Shown: one piece after another, positions 8,349 through 16,545 of the stretch | Position numbering within the stretch: position 1 is the stretch's first letter | Layout of the letters: each line of letters opens with the position of its first letter | Source of the DNA: Bradyrhizobium jicamae | GTDB taxonomy: Bacteria; Pseudomonadota; Alphaproteobacteria; Rhizobiales; Xanthobacteraceae | Length of the DNA stretch: 64,000 nt | Reading direction: 5' to 3' | Assembly (NCBI RefSeq): GCF_018130695.1 | Contig: NZ_JAFCJX010000024.1 | Coordinates: forward strand, 1-64,000 | Notes under the pieces: generated by a model | Told to the model about the DNA's origin: nothing | Seen by the model: only the letters and a program-made list of their open reading frames with translations | Databases searched by the model: none | Program-made: the position numbers and the translations under genes

Positions 8349-9089
8349 ATGACCAAACCCCTCGCCTCCCGTATCGCCCTCGTGACCGGCGCCTCGCGCG
8401 GCATCGGCTATGCCACCGCGGTCGCGCTCGCCAAAGCCGGCGCGCATGTCGTGGCCCTCGCGCGCACGCAAGGCGGGCTGGAAGAGCTCGACGACGAGAT
8501 CCGCAAAGCCGGCGGCAGCGCCACGCTGGTGCCGCTCTCACTCACCGATTACGAGGGCATCGCGCGGCTTGGGCTGGCGCTGCACGAGCGCCACGGCAAG
8601 CTCGACATCCTCGTCGGCAATGCCGGCGCGCCCGGCCCGTCCTCGCCGCTCGGCCATATCGAGCTGAAGCCGTGGAACGACGTGATGGCGGTCAACGTCA
8701 CCGCCAACTTCCAGCTGATCCGCTGCATGGACCCGTTGCTTCGCGTCTCCGACGCCGGCCGCGCGGTGTTCGTGACCTCGGGCGCCGCCCACAAGGCCAA
8801 CGCCTATCTCGGCCCCTACGCCGCCTCCAAGGCCGCCATGGAAGCGCTGGTGCGCTCCTGGGCCCACGAGACCGCGAATACGAAAATGCGCGTCAATCTG
8901 TTCAGCCCCGGCCCGATCCGCACCCGCATGCGCGCCGCGGTATTTCCCGGCGAGGACCCGATGACGCTGGACACACCCGACATGGCCGCCGAATTCATCG
9001 TGCCGATGTGCCAGCCGGAATGGACCGAGACCGGCAAGCTCTACGACTACAAGGCGCGCGCGCTGAAGAGCTTCCAGCCGCCGGCGTGA
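8349..9089 (+). CDS. SDR family NAD(P)-dependent oxidoreductase
   Basis: The 246-residue protein is a classical short-chain dehydrogenase/reductase with a Rossmann fold. It has the cofactor motif TGASRGIG at residues 13-20, the structural motif GNAGA, the catalytic Ser in FVTSGAA and the Tyr-Lys pair in GPYAASKAAMEAL. The arginine after the first glycine-rich motif and the later ALART are compatible with NADP preference. The substrate cannot be told; closely similar proteins are annotated as 3-oxoacyl-ACP reductase-like. The start lies 14 bases after a palindromic repeat, with GAAGG as a weak, rather distant ribosome binding site. Confidence 0.9.
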   Translation: MTKPLASRIALVTGASRGIGYATAVALAKAGAHVVALARTQGGLEELDDEIRKAGGSATLVPLSLTDYEGIARLGLALHERHGKLDILVGNAGAPGPSSPLGHIELKPWNDVMAVNVTANFQLIRCMDPLLRVSDAGRAVFVTSGAAHKANAYLGPYAASKAAMEALVRSWAHETANTKMRVNLFSPGPIRTRMRAAVFPGEDPMTLDTPDMAAEFIVPMCQPEWTETGKLYDYKARALKSFQPPA

Positions 9090-9120
9090 GGGGCGCGCGG
9101 TGGACGACACGTCCTCCCGT

Positions 9121-9217
9121 GTCATCCCCGCGAAAGCGGGGATCCAGTACGCCGCGGCTTCTCGATTCAATCGCGATCGCCTCTGGAATACTGGATCCCC
9201 GCTTTCGCGGGGATGAC
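9121..9217. repeat. REP/BIME-like element with 29-bp perfect inverted repeats
   Basis: The left arm at 9121-9149 (GTCATCCCCGCGAAAGCGGG then GATCCAGTA) and the right arm at 9189-9217 are exact reverse complements. Each arm is also a small hairpin on its own: CCCCGC-GAAA-GCGGGG. The 39-base middle is unrelated. It lies 31 bases after the SDR stop. A second, diverged copy lies at 22587-22686. Confidence 0.85.
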
Positions 9218-9333
9218 AACCCTATTTGTTGCGCCGATCTTGCCTTGCCCACGCGATTGACTCGGTCGCCTCCTCGCGATTGACTACCTCCCAAGCGGCA
9301 ACACGCCCAAGAAAAATCACGGGGAGGCAAGCA

Positions 9334-10470
9334 ATGACGCCGACGCTCAATCGTGCGCGCTTCAAACTGTCCGGACTTCTCTCCGCCTGCATCGCATCCG
9401 CCGCGCTTCTCGCCCTGCCCGTGCCGGCGCAGGCCGGCGACGTGCCGACCTTTGCGGTCGATCCGTCCTGGCCAAAGCCGCTGCCGAACAACTGGATCCT
9501 GGGCCAGGTCGGCGGCATCACGGTAGATTGGCAGGGCCACATCTGGATCATTCATCGGCCGCGCTCGCTGACCGATGACGAGAAAGGCGCGAGCCTCGAT
9601 CCGCCGCGCTCGAAGTGCTGCGTGTCGGCGCCGCCGGTGCTTGAATTCGACTCGGAGGGTAATCTGCTACGCTCATGGGGCGGGCCCGGCGCCGGCTACA
9701 AATGGGTCGGCCGCGAGCACGGCATCGAGGTCGACGAGCGCGGTTTTGTCTGGGTCGGCGGCAATGCCGACAATGACAATGCGATCCTGAAATTCACGCT
9801 CGATGGAAAATACGTCTCGCAGATCGGCACGATCGCGCCGAGCAAGGGATCGAACGACACCACGCAACTCGGCAAGCCCGCGGAGACCGCGATCGACAAG
9901 GCGGCCGACGAGATCTACGTCGCCGACGGCTACGGCAATCGCCGCGTCATCGTGTTCGACGCTTCGAGCGGCGCCTACAAGCGGCACTGGGGCGCCTACG
10001 GCAACAAGCCCGACGATGCCAAGCAGCCGCCCTACGATCCCAAGGCGCCGGTCTCGCAGCAATTCGCCAATCCCGTGCATTGCGTGAAGCTCGCCAATGA
10101 CGGGCTGGTTTATGTCTGTGACCGCATCAACAACCGCATCCAGGTGTTCAAGAAGGACGGGACGTTCGTGAAGGAGTTCTTCTTCGAGAAGAACACGCTC
10201 GGCAACGGCGCGGTGTGGGATATCGCGATCTGGCCCGATCCGAAACAGACCTATTTGCTCAGCGCCGACGGCGAGAACAACGAGATCCGCATCATCAAGC
10301 GTGACGACGGTACGGTGGTCGGCAGTTTTGGCCGCAACGGCCGCAATGCCGGGCAATTCCACTGGGTGCACGCGATGGCCGTGGACGCGAGGGGTAACGT
10401 TTATACCGCCGAGGTCGATACCGGTAAGCGCATCCAGAAATTCCAGCTGACCTCGGACGCGCTGAAATAG
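9334..10470 (+). CDS. Secreted NHL-repeat beta-propeller protein
   Basis: The 378-residue protein has a signal peptide (residues 1 to about 34, ending VPAQA-GD), and a six-bladed NHL-type beta-propeller can be proposed from the repeats. Recurrent blade motifs include VDWQGHIWIIHR, VDERGFVWVGGN, YVADGYGNRRVIVFD, YVCDRINNRIQVF and VDARGNVYTAEV. It is probably periplasmic. Proteins of this type act in ligand binding or as peptidyl-alpha-hydroxyglycine lyase relatives; nothing here decides the function. The cysteine pair in RSKCCVS (near residue 92) is unusual for a propeller loop. ATG 9334 has GGGGAGG at 9321-9327. The next gene encodes a LIV-type binding protein in the same orientation. Confidence 0.8.
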   Translation: MTPTLNRARFKLSGLLSACIASAALLALPVPAQAGDVPTFAVDPSWPKPLPNNWILGQVGGITVDWQGHIWIIHRPRSLTDDEKGASLDPPRSKCCVSAPPVLEFDSEGNLLRSWGGPGAGYKWVGREHGIEVDERGFVWVGGNADNDNAILKFTLDGKYVSQIGTIAPSKGSNDTTQLGKPAETAIDKAADEIYVADGYGNRRVIVFDASSGAYKRHWGAYGNKPDDAKQPPYDPKAPVSQQFANPVHCVKLANDGLVYVCDRINNRIQVFKKDGTFVKEFFFEKNTLGNGAVWDIAIWPDPKQTYLLSADGENNEIRIIKRDDGTVVGSFGRNGRNAGQFHWVHAMAVDARGNVYTAEVDTGKRIQKFQLTSDALK

Positions 10471-10652
10471 ACACCCGTTTTTCCACGGGATTGCCCTGCC
10501 CAAAAGTTAATCCGGATGACGCTTCGACGCAGCGCCATCCGGCTTTTGACGCATTGCCGTCTGTCCCGGGACAGGCTAATCGGGTTCCCATGCGCCGGAA
10601 TGAATGCTCCGCAAGAGAGCCGTCCGGAGTTTTGACAGTGGAGGAGATTTTC

Positions 10653-11888
10653 ATGACAACGACGCTTACGCGGCGCACTGCCGCGCTTTTGGCTTGCGCC
10701 GCTTTCGGCCTCGCAACGCCCGCACTCGCCCAGGACAAGACGGTCAGGATCGGCGTGCTCAACGACATGTCGAGCCTGTACGCCGACATCGGCGGCCCCA
10801 ATTCGGTCGCCGCGGTCAAGATGGCGATCGAAGACTCCGGCCTTCCCGCCAAGGGCTGGAAGATCGACGTGCTCAGCGGCGATCACCAGAACAAGCCCGA
10901 CATCGGCGTCAACATCGCGCGGCAATGGATCGACAATGAGAAGGTCGACGTGATCTCGGATACGCCGAGCTCCGGCGTTGCGCTCGCCGTGAACAATCTG
11001 GTCAAGGAAAAGAACTCGGTCCTGCTCAACTCGGGTGCTGCGACCGCCGACCTCACCGGCAAGGCCTGCACGCCAAACACGATCTCCTATACCTACGACA
11101 CCTACATGCTCGCCAACGGCACCGGCAAGGCGCTGACCAAGGCCGGCGGCGACAGCTGGTTCTTCCTCACCGCCGACTATGCCTTCGGCCATGCGCTGGA
11201 GCGCGACACGTCGGCGGTCGTCACCGCGAATGGCGGCAAGGTGCTCGGCGGCGTCAAGCATCCGCTCAACTCGTCGGACTTCTCGTCGTTCCTGCTGCAG
11301 GCGCAGTCGTCCAAGGCCAAGGTGATCGGCCTTGCGAACGCCGGCGGCGACACCACCAATGCGATCAAGCAGGCAGCCGAATTCGGCATCGTCGCCGGCG
11401 GCCAGAAGCTCGCGGCGCTCCTGCTCTTCATCACCGACGTGCATTCGCTCGGCCTGAAGACCGCGCATGGCCTGACCTTCACCGAATCCTTCTACTGGGA
11501 TCTCAACGACAAGACCCGCGAATGGTCGAAGCGCTTCCAGAAGGTGTCGCCGAAGAACGCGATGCCGTCGATGACGGTGGCCGGCCTTTACGCCGGCGTG
11601 CTGCATTATCTGAAGGCGATGGAAGCGCTCGGCGGCAATCCGCATGACGGCGCCAAGGTCGTCGCCAAGATGAAGGAAATTCCGACCGACGATCCGCTGT
11701 TCGGCAAGGGCCCCCTGCGGGCCGATGGCCGCCGCATCATCCCGGCCTATCTGTTCGAGGTGAAGAAGCCGGAAGAGTCCAAGTATCCGTGGGACTATTA
11801 CAAGCTCGTCGCCACCATCGCGCCGGAAGACGCCGCCAAGCCGATCGAATCCAGCGAGTGCCCGCTGGTGAAGAAGCAGACGCAGTAA
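10653..11888 (+). CDS. LIV-type ABC transporter substrate-binding protein (orphan copy)
   Basis: The 411-residue periplasmic protein starts at ATG 10653, preceded by GGAGGAG, and has a signal peptide ending ALA-QD. It belongs to the periplasmic-binding-protein fold type I family that serves branched-chain amino acid and amide ABC transporters. Landmarks are GVLNDMSSLYADIGGP, SGDHQNKPDIG, the SGAAT ligand-loop region and LGGNPHDGAKVV. It aligns end to end with the operon-encoded protein at 28267-29487, so the two are paralogues. No permease or ATPase gene is adjacent; it may deliver substrate to the transporter at 26-31 kb or to one outside the window. A palindromic repeat begins 23 bases after the stop. 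Confidence 0.9.
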   Translation: MTTTLTRRTAALLACAAFGLATPALAQDKTVRIGVLNDMSSLYADIGGPNSVAAVKMAIEDSGLPAKGWKIDVLSGDHQNKPDIGVNIARQWIDNEKVDVISDTPSSGVALAVNNLVKEKNSVLLNSGAATADLTGKACTPNTISYTYDTYMLANGTGKALTKAGGDSWFFLTADYAFGHALERDTSAVVTANGGKVLGGVKHPLNSSDFSSFLLQAQSSKAKVIGLANAGGDTTNAIKQAAEFGIVAGGQKLAALLLFITDVHSLGLKTAHGLTFTESFYWDLNDKTREWSKRFQKVSPKNAMPSMTVAGLYAGVLHYLKAMEALGGNPHDGAKVVAKMKEIPTDDPLFGKGPLRADGRRIIPAYLFEVKKPEESKYPWDYYKLVATIAPEDAAKPIESSECPLVKKQTQ

Positions 11889-11910
11889 AATTGTAGAAAC
11901 GTAGTTGATG

Positions 11911-12034
11911 CGTAGGGTGGGCTAAGGCGCCCTTGCGCCGTGCCCACCTTTCGCGACGTGCTCGTGATGGTGGGCACGCTTCCGCCTTCGCTCGTTGAGC
12001 TACGGCGTGACGGGGTCGCTTTGCCCACCCTACG
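11911..12034. repeat. Palindromic element, CGTAGGGTGGGC family, copy 1
   Basis: It begins CGTAGGGTGGGCTAAGG and ends GCTTTGCCCACCCTACG, with internal GTGCCCACC and GGTGGGCAC segments that make a second inverted repeat. Total length is 124 bases. It sits between the ends of two convergent genes (10653-11888 and 12056-12634). Other copies are at 15207-15296, 38103-38220 and 62339-62423. Confidence 0.85.
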
Positions 12035-12055
12035 CGACTGCTACGCCGCACATCA

Positions 12056-12634
12056 TCACTTCGCTGCGGCCTTTGTCTTCACGGGCGTCGGCACCACCGC
12101 CCATTCCTTGTCGGCGCGCGGGCCGTTGACGTCGCCGGTCAGGCCGACCAGTTGTCCGGGCTGGACATCGAGCGTCTGCGTCCAGGTCTGGGTCTGGCAC
12201 AGAAACCTGATCAGGCAACCCTTCAGCTTCAGGCGATCGGACGAGTCACGCCACAGTGAGACCGCATAGGATTTGCCGTCCTCGGCATTGTAGATCTCGC
12301 CGTCGAACCGTCCCTCCGGCGCAGGCTTCAGCCCCATGATCAATTGATGGCCGAGCAGCGGGCGTGAGCGCTTTTCGGGATCGGGATTAAGTTCGTCGCG
12401 CAGCGGCCGGCCGCGTGAATCATCTGATACCTTCATCCAGACGATGAAGCCACAGACGCGCTCGCGAGTCGGGCCGCAGCGCTCGAGCCGGATGCGGGCG
12501 CGGCCGTCCTCGACCAGCCAGGTCCCGCTGGGATCCGCCGGGCTTGCCGCCTCCGCGCGGCCGGTCGAGCTCATCAGCACCACGGCGACCACGCCGCGCC
12601 AGCACATGCGAACCCAGAAATTCACCTGCAGCAC
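12056..12634 (-). CDS. Exported DUF2147 protein
   Basis: The 192-residue protein has an N-terminal signal peptide (cleavage after GRAEA-A) and one DUF2147 domain. It shows the family pattern GTWLVEDGRARIRLERC, CGFIVWMK, NPDPEKRSRPLLG, IYNAEDGKSYAVSLW and CQTQTWTQ. DUF2147 proteins are small periplasmic beta-rich proteins of unknown function, often found near envelope or stress genes. The start is GTG at 12634 with AGAAAG in front; ATG at 12607 is an alternative. The gene lies downstream of the DUF3313 lipoprotein gene, 19 bases apart, and the two probably form one transcript. Confidence 0.85.
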   Translation of the reverse strand: MLQVNFWVRMCWRGVVAVVLMSSTGRAEAASPADPSGTWLVEDGRARIRLERCGPTRERVCGFIVWMKVSDDSRGRPLRDELNPDPEKRSRPLLGHQLIMGLKPAPEGRFDGEIYNAEDGKSYAVSLWRDSSDRLKLKGCLIRFLCQTQTWTQTLDVQPGQLVGLTGDVNGPRADKEWAVVPTPVKTKAAAK

Positions 12635-12653
12635 CTTTCTCTGTCCAGCTCGT

Positions 12654-13316
12654 TCACTTCAATTGCGCCATGAGCGCATCGGCGCCCTTGTCGATGCCTT
12701 CGGTCGCAGCGGCGAGCGCGCCGACGGTGGCCTTGATGTCGTAGGCATCGGGATATTGCTTGGTGACGTAGGCGCTGAGCAGCCGCGAGGTCGGGGCATC
12801 GAAGATCTCGACGCCATAGATGACCGAACCGGTCATCGTCCCCTCGCCGTCGCGCGCGGCCTGCACGCCGTTGTAGACCGCGCCTGCCAGATCGACGCGC
12901 GACAGCGTGCCGATCACCGGCGTGTTGGTGACGGCGCCGGTCAGTGTCAATCGCAGGCGAAGCGTGTTCGGCCCGCGCGCGCTCACCATGGTGAAGCGGG
13001 TACGGAGCTTGTCGGTGAAGCGGGCCTGCATGTGGGCGGCGAGCGTCGCCTTGTCCTTCTCCGACATGTCGCCGAACTGGTGATCCCTACCCCGGTAGAT
13101 CACGACCGGCTCGAGAATGAGCTTGTCGTAGCTGCGCCAGTCCACCGCCGCAGAGTAACGATAAGGCACTCGGCCCGAGGCGTCGGAGGCATCGGGCACC
13201 ATGGAGGGCGACGACGTCATGCCGGCGTATGGCGCGGGCTTCACTGCGGCGCAGGCCGCCGCAAGCACGCAAAGCGCCAGCACTCCCAGACCGCGCGCGG
13301 CGATCGAGCTATCCAT
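12654..13316 (-). CDS. DUF3313 family lipoprotein
   Basis: The 220-residue lipoprotein starts at ATG 13316, preceded by GAGGAG. Its signal sequence ends in the lipobox LAAAC, so it should be lipid-anchored in the envelope. The DUF3313 pattern is visible in VDWRSYDKLILEPVVIYRG, in the conserved DAPTSRLLSAYV region, and in the final KGADALMAQLK. The function of the family is unknown. A probable operator lies at 13454-13480 upstream and resembles the one in front of the barrel gene at 14394-15065; the TetR gene lies between them. The longer open frame upstream of 13316 has no support. Confidence 0.8.
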   Translation of the reverse strand: MDSSIAARGLGVLALCVLAAACAAVKPAPYAGMTSSPSMVPDASDASGRVPYRYSAAVDWRSYDKLILEPVVIYRGRDHQFGDMSEKDKATLAAHMQARFTDKLRTRFTMVSARGPNTLRLRLTLTGAVTNTPVIGTLSRVDLAGAVYNGVQAARDGEGTMTGSVIYGVEIFDAPTSRLLSAYVTKQYPDAYDIKATVGALAAATEGIDKGADALMAQLK

Positions 13317-13453
13317 TCCAGTCTCCTCAAGGTCCGGCTCAGCGGCACAGTTCGGAGGTCGCAGCCACGCCGGGAACAATCGTGGCTGCGACCTCTCCTG
13401 TTGGCCCGGCTCACCGTCCGGCGCCGCCAGGGTCTTGCTTCAAGTGTCGCAAC

Positions 13454-13480
13454 TATAAAACCGACCAGTTGGTTTGTAAA
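13454..13480. promoter_or_regulatory. Probable TetR-family operator in front of the DUF3313 lipoprotein gene
   Basis: An imperfect palindrome reads ATAAAACCGACC then AGTTGGTTTGTA within 13454-13480. It shares 18 of 24 positions with the palindrome at 15131-15154. It lies 138 bases before the lipoprotein start, downstream of the TetR gene. The ACCGACC/TTGGTTT core is of the kind bound by TetR-family dimers. Confidence 0.6.
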
Positions 13481-13545
13481 GTAACAAATCGCGGATACTC
13501 GTCGCAGCCTCATGGGCAGCGGTTGGAATGACGTGTCGTGGAAAT

Positions 13546-14220
13546 TCAGGCGCCCTTGCGCGCCGCGGAGGATTTGGCGCTGCGCGCGCCGGCCGGCTTC
13601 GGCGCGGCCGACTTTGCGACCGCCTTCCCGCTCGACTTCTCAGATGCCTTGCCGGCCTGCTCGATCGCGCTCCATTTGCCGTCGTCGAGCAGCCGCTCGA
13701 ACAGCCGATCGCGCTCCGCATCCGTGAACACGGAAAGGCCGAACATCGAGTCCAGCAGCAGGCCCCTCGCCGCGGCGCGACGCAACAGCGCGAGCTCGGG
13801 ATCGCGCGCCTCGGCCTTGATGGCTGCGATCTTCTTGGCGTCGGCATTGCGCGGCAACGCCATCAATTCGGGATTCTCGCTCATCGCCGCCAGCAGCGCG
13901 AAGGCGCCGGCCCGCGGCGTCTTGATCGCCTCGCGCAGCGTCGCGATCTGCGCGGCCAATTCCGGCTGCGCCGTGGTGTCGCGCGCCTTGGCGATGAAGC
14001 GGTTCGAGAACTCCTCGAAATAGGCCATCTGCTGCTCGAGCAAGGCCTTCAGCACCGCCTCCTTGGTGCGGAACTGGTGCATGACGCCGCCCTTGCTCAG
14101 CCCGCATTCGCGCGCGATCGCATCCAGCGTCAGCCGCCCCGGGCCATCGCGCGACACGATGGTGATCGCAGCCTCGAGCGCAGCGCTGCGCGATCGTTCG
14201 GAACGGGAGGGATTGTCCAT
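13546..14220 (-). CDS. TetR family transcriptional regulator
   Basis: The 224-residue protein starts at ATG 14220. The N-terminal helix-turn-helix covers residues about 10-55: RSAALEAAITIVSRDG, LTLDAIARECGLSKGGVMHQ, FRTKEAVLKALLE. The ligand domain follows (about 60-185) and resembles AcrR-like regulators. The last 35 residues are a low-complexity Lys/Ala/Ser tail (GKASEKSSGKAVAKSAAPK and on), which is unusual for TetR proteins and could be an extra DNA or RNA contact. It lies between two genes that each have a similar palindrome upstream, so it probably represses both. No copy of the palindrome was seen in front of its own start. Confidence 0.9.
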   Translation of the reverse strand: MDNPSRSERSRSAALEAAITIVSRDGPGRLTLDAIARECGLSKGGVMHQFRTKEAVLKALLEQQMAYFEEFSNRFIAKARDTTAQPELAAQIATLREAIKTPRAGAFALLAAMSENPELMALPRNADAKKIAAIKAEARDPELALLRRAAARGLLLDSMFGLSVFTDAERDRLFERLLDDGKWSAIEQAGKASEKSSGKAVAKSAAPKPAGARSAKSSAARKGA

Positions 14221-14393
14221 GCAACAAGACTCAAAGAGGTGCGGAATAACCGAGTATACAGAGCGAGGTCCGGGAAGCTCAAGCACCGAACCTCCGTCCG
14301 AGAAACGGGGCAAATCACGCAGACGTCAATGACATCGTCCTTCGCCACATTGCTGGAGAACCAGGGACGATCCCTGGCTCTCCAGACTAACGA

Positions 14394-15065
14394 TCAGCGA
14401 AACAGATCGAAATGGTAGTTCACGCCGGTGCGCACGGTGTGGAATTTGGCGGCGTTCCAGTCCGGCAGATTGTCGTGCTTGAGATCGACATAGAGATATT
14501 CGGCCTTGGCCGACCATTGCGGCGAGAACGCGTATTCGACGCCGCCACCCGCGGTCCAGCCCATCCTGATCTTGCTGATCGCACCATCCTTGAGCTCACC
14601 GGTGGCAAGGCCCGCGGTCCCGTAGAGCAGCAGGCGCGAGTCCAGCAGCGCAACGCCGGCACGCGCGCGGCCGGTTGTCAGCCACGGCATCTTCACCGCG
14701 GCGCTGTCGACGGCGTCATGGTTCGACAGCCCGGTGGCGTCGAGATCGTTCTCGATGCCGACCACGAACATCGGCGAGAGCTGGTAATTGTAGCCCGCCT
14801 GCAGGCCGCCGAGCCCGCCCTTGACCTTGCCGCCGCTGGTACCCAGCAGATTGTTGAAGGCGTTGTCGCCGCTGGTGCCCCAGCCGGCATGGACGCCGCC
14901 ATAGAGGCCGGTCCAGGAGAACGCAGGCTGCGGCGAGGTATAGGCCGGCGCCTTGTATTGGGGCGCCAGATCCGCGGCGCGCGCGGCGCCGGATGCCAGC
15001 GTCGAACTCAAGGCCGCCACCAGGGCGGTTACGGAAATCACATCAAGCGTCGCGGCCTTGCTCAT
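14394..15065 (-). CDS. Outer-membrane beta-barrel protein (Omp25/Omp31-like)
   Basis: The 223-residue product starts at ATG 15065 after GAGGACC. The signal peptide ends ARA-AD. The mature protein opens with a proline-rich linker, then FSWTGLYGGVHAGWG, the typical first strand of rhizobial and Brucella Omp25/31 proteins. Alternating strands follow and the last is TVRTGVNYHFDLF, with a terminal aromatic region. Small porins of this type sit in the outer membrane; their channel activity is uncertain. The operator-like palindrome at 15131-15154 lies 66 bases upstream, suggesting control by the adjacent TetR protein. Confidence 0.88.
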   Translation of the reverse strand: MSKAATLDVISVTALVAALSSTLASGAARAADLAPQYKAPAYTSPQPAFSWTGLYGGVHAGWGTSGDNAFNNLLGTSGGKVKGGLGGLQAGYNYQLSPMFVVGIENDLDATGLSNHDAVDSAAVKMPWLTTGRARAGVALLDSRLLLYGTAGLATGELKDGAISKIRMGWTAGGGVEYAFSPQWSAKAEYLYVDLKHDNLPDWNAAKFHTVRTGVNYHFDLFR

Positions 15066-15130
15066 CTGGTCCTCACTCCTCGGCGGCCGGATGGGCCGCA
15101 CTGATCCAACCCGCATCGGGTTGCCTTCTA

Positions 15131-15154
15131 TACAAACCAACCGGATGGTTTGTA
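15131..15154. promoter_or_regulatory. Probable TetR-family operator in front of the barrel gene
   Basis: TACAAACCA, then ACCGGA, then TGGTTTGTA: the 9-base arms are exact inverted repeats around a 6-base centre. It is the better conserved of the two related palindromes (the other is at 13454-13480) and lies upstream of the outer-membrane protein start at 15065. Confidence 0.7.
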
Positions 15155-15206
15155 AATAGGAGAAGTTGGACGCCCCGGGAAGAGGTCTGTGCGATGTCGC
15201 GAGATG

Positions 15207-15296
15207 CGTAGGGTGGGCAAAGGCGCGCTTGCGCCGTGCCCACCATGCACGGCGTGCTCGTGATGGTGGGCACGCTTACGCTTTGCCCACCCTACG
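15207..15296. repeat. Palindromic element, CGTAGGGTGGGC family, copy 2
   Basis: It starts CGTAGGGTGGGCAAAGGCG and ends CGCTTTGCCCACCCTACG, with GTGCCCACCAT and ATGGTGGGCAC inside. The length is 90 bases. It ends four bases before the stop codon of the MFS gene. Confidence 0.88.
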
Positions 15297-15300
15297 ATTT

Positions 15301-16545
15301 CTATGATTTCTGTGATGTCGCGCGCCATGCGACCAGCAGCGCCAGCACCAGCAGTGCCGCAGCGAGCAGGAACGGCGCGCCCGGCAATTTCACCGGCACA
15401 TTGTCGCCGATGAAATACGCGAAGGTCAGCGTGAACAGAAACGGGCCCGCCATCTGCGCGATGCTGTTGACGCTGTTGGTCGCGCCCTGCAGCTGGCCCT
15501 GCTGATCGGGGGCCACGAGCTGCGTCGATAGCGCCTGGATCGCAGCACCCGCGACGCCCCACAGCGCCATCACGGGAATGCCGGTCCAGAACAGCGGCCC
15601 GGTTGGGGCTGCGCCATAGATGAAGAAGCCGAGCGCGCCGCAGCCAAGCCCCAGCAGCAGCGCGCGGCGCTCGCCGAGACGCTTGACGATCGGCCCGACG
15701 CCTCCGCCCTGCACCACCATTGCGCAAACCCCGACCAGCGCCAGCGTCAGACCGACGGTTTTCGTATCCCAGCCATATCGATAGGTGGCGTAGAGCACGA
15801 AGGTGGACGGCAGCACGACATGCGCGAGCTGGCCGAAGAAGTTCGCCAGCGACAGCCCGGCGAGAATCCGGTTGGAGCGCAGCAGATTGAGCGCGCCGAG
15901 CGGGCTGGCCGCCTTCCAGCGGAACGGCGCGCGCCGCTCGGGCGGCAGCGACTCCGGCAGGATCAGCCAGCCGTAAAGCGCATTGGCAAAGCTGAGCCCC
16001 GCCGCGATCCAGAACGGCAGCCGCGGATCCATGCCGCCGAGCAGGCCACCGACCGCGGGGCCGAGAATGAAGCCGGCGCCGAACGCCGCACCGATCTTGC
16101 CGAAGGTCGACGCGCGCCGCTCCGGCGGCGTCACGTCGGCGATGTAGGCGAACGCGGTCGAGATGCTCGCCGAGGTGATGCCGGAGATCACCCGGCCGAC
16201 GAACAGCCAGAGCAGCGACGGCGCCAGCGCCATCAGCACGTAATCCAGCGCCAGTCCGAAATTCGACAGCAGCACCACCGGCCGCCGGCCGAAACGATCG
16301 GACAGCGCGCCGAGGATCGGCGAGAACAAGAACTGCATCAGCGCCCAGGCGGTGCCGAACAGGCCGAAGATGCGCGCGGCGGTCGCGGTGTCGTTGTCGA
16401 CAAAGCTTTCGACGAGCTTGGGCAGGATCGGCAGGATCAGGCCGAGCGCGAGCATGTCGAGCAGGATGGTGACGAAGATGAAGGCAGCGGCGCCGCTGCG
16501 CACCGGCGGCGCGTCGACAATCTCGTTCGACGCCTCGCCGCTCAT
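15301..16545 (-). CDS. MFS transporter, TCR/Tet drug-efflux type
   Basis: The 414-residue inner-membrane protein has about 12 helices. The first (residues about 20-44) reads ILLDMLALGLILPILP, which is typical of the TetA/TCR subfamily. Loop 2-3 carries motif A GALSDRFGRRPV and helix 5 the antiporter motif C GAAFGAGFILGPAVGGLLGG. It probably exports a drug-like compound with proton counterflow; the substrate is unknown. Its ATG overlaps the der stop codon as ATGA (16542-16545), so translation is likely coupled to der. A palindromic repeat follows directly. Confidence 0.9.
   Translation of the reverse strand: MSGEASNEIVDAPPVRSGAAAFIFVTILLDMLALGLILPILPKLVESFVDNDTATAARIFGLFGTAWALMQFLFSPILGALSDRFGRRPVVLLSNFGLALDYVLMALAPSLLWLFVGRVISGITSASISTAFAYIADVTPPERRASTFGKIGAAFGAGFILGPAVGGLLGGMDPRLPFWIAAGLSFANALYGWLILPESLPPERRAPFRWKAASPLGALNLLRSNRILAGLSLANFFGQLAHVVLPSTFVLYATYRYGWDTKTVGLTLALVGVCAMVVQGGGVGPIVKRLGERRALLLGLGCGALGFFIYGAAPTGPLFWTGIPVMALWGVAGAAIQALSTQLVAPDQQGQLQGATNSVNSIAQMAGPFLFTLTFAYFIGDNVPVKLPGAPFLLAAALLVLALLVAWRATSQKS

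Noticed and set aside
12444..13484. 346-residue open frame on the plus strand
   Set aside because: Antisense to the DUF2147 and DUF3313 genes, whose family motifs, signal peptide and lipobox are on the minus strand.
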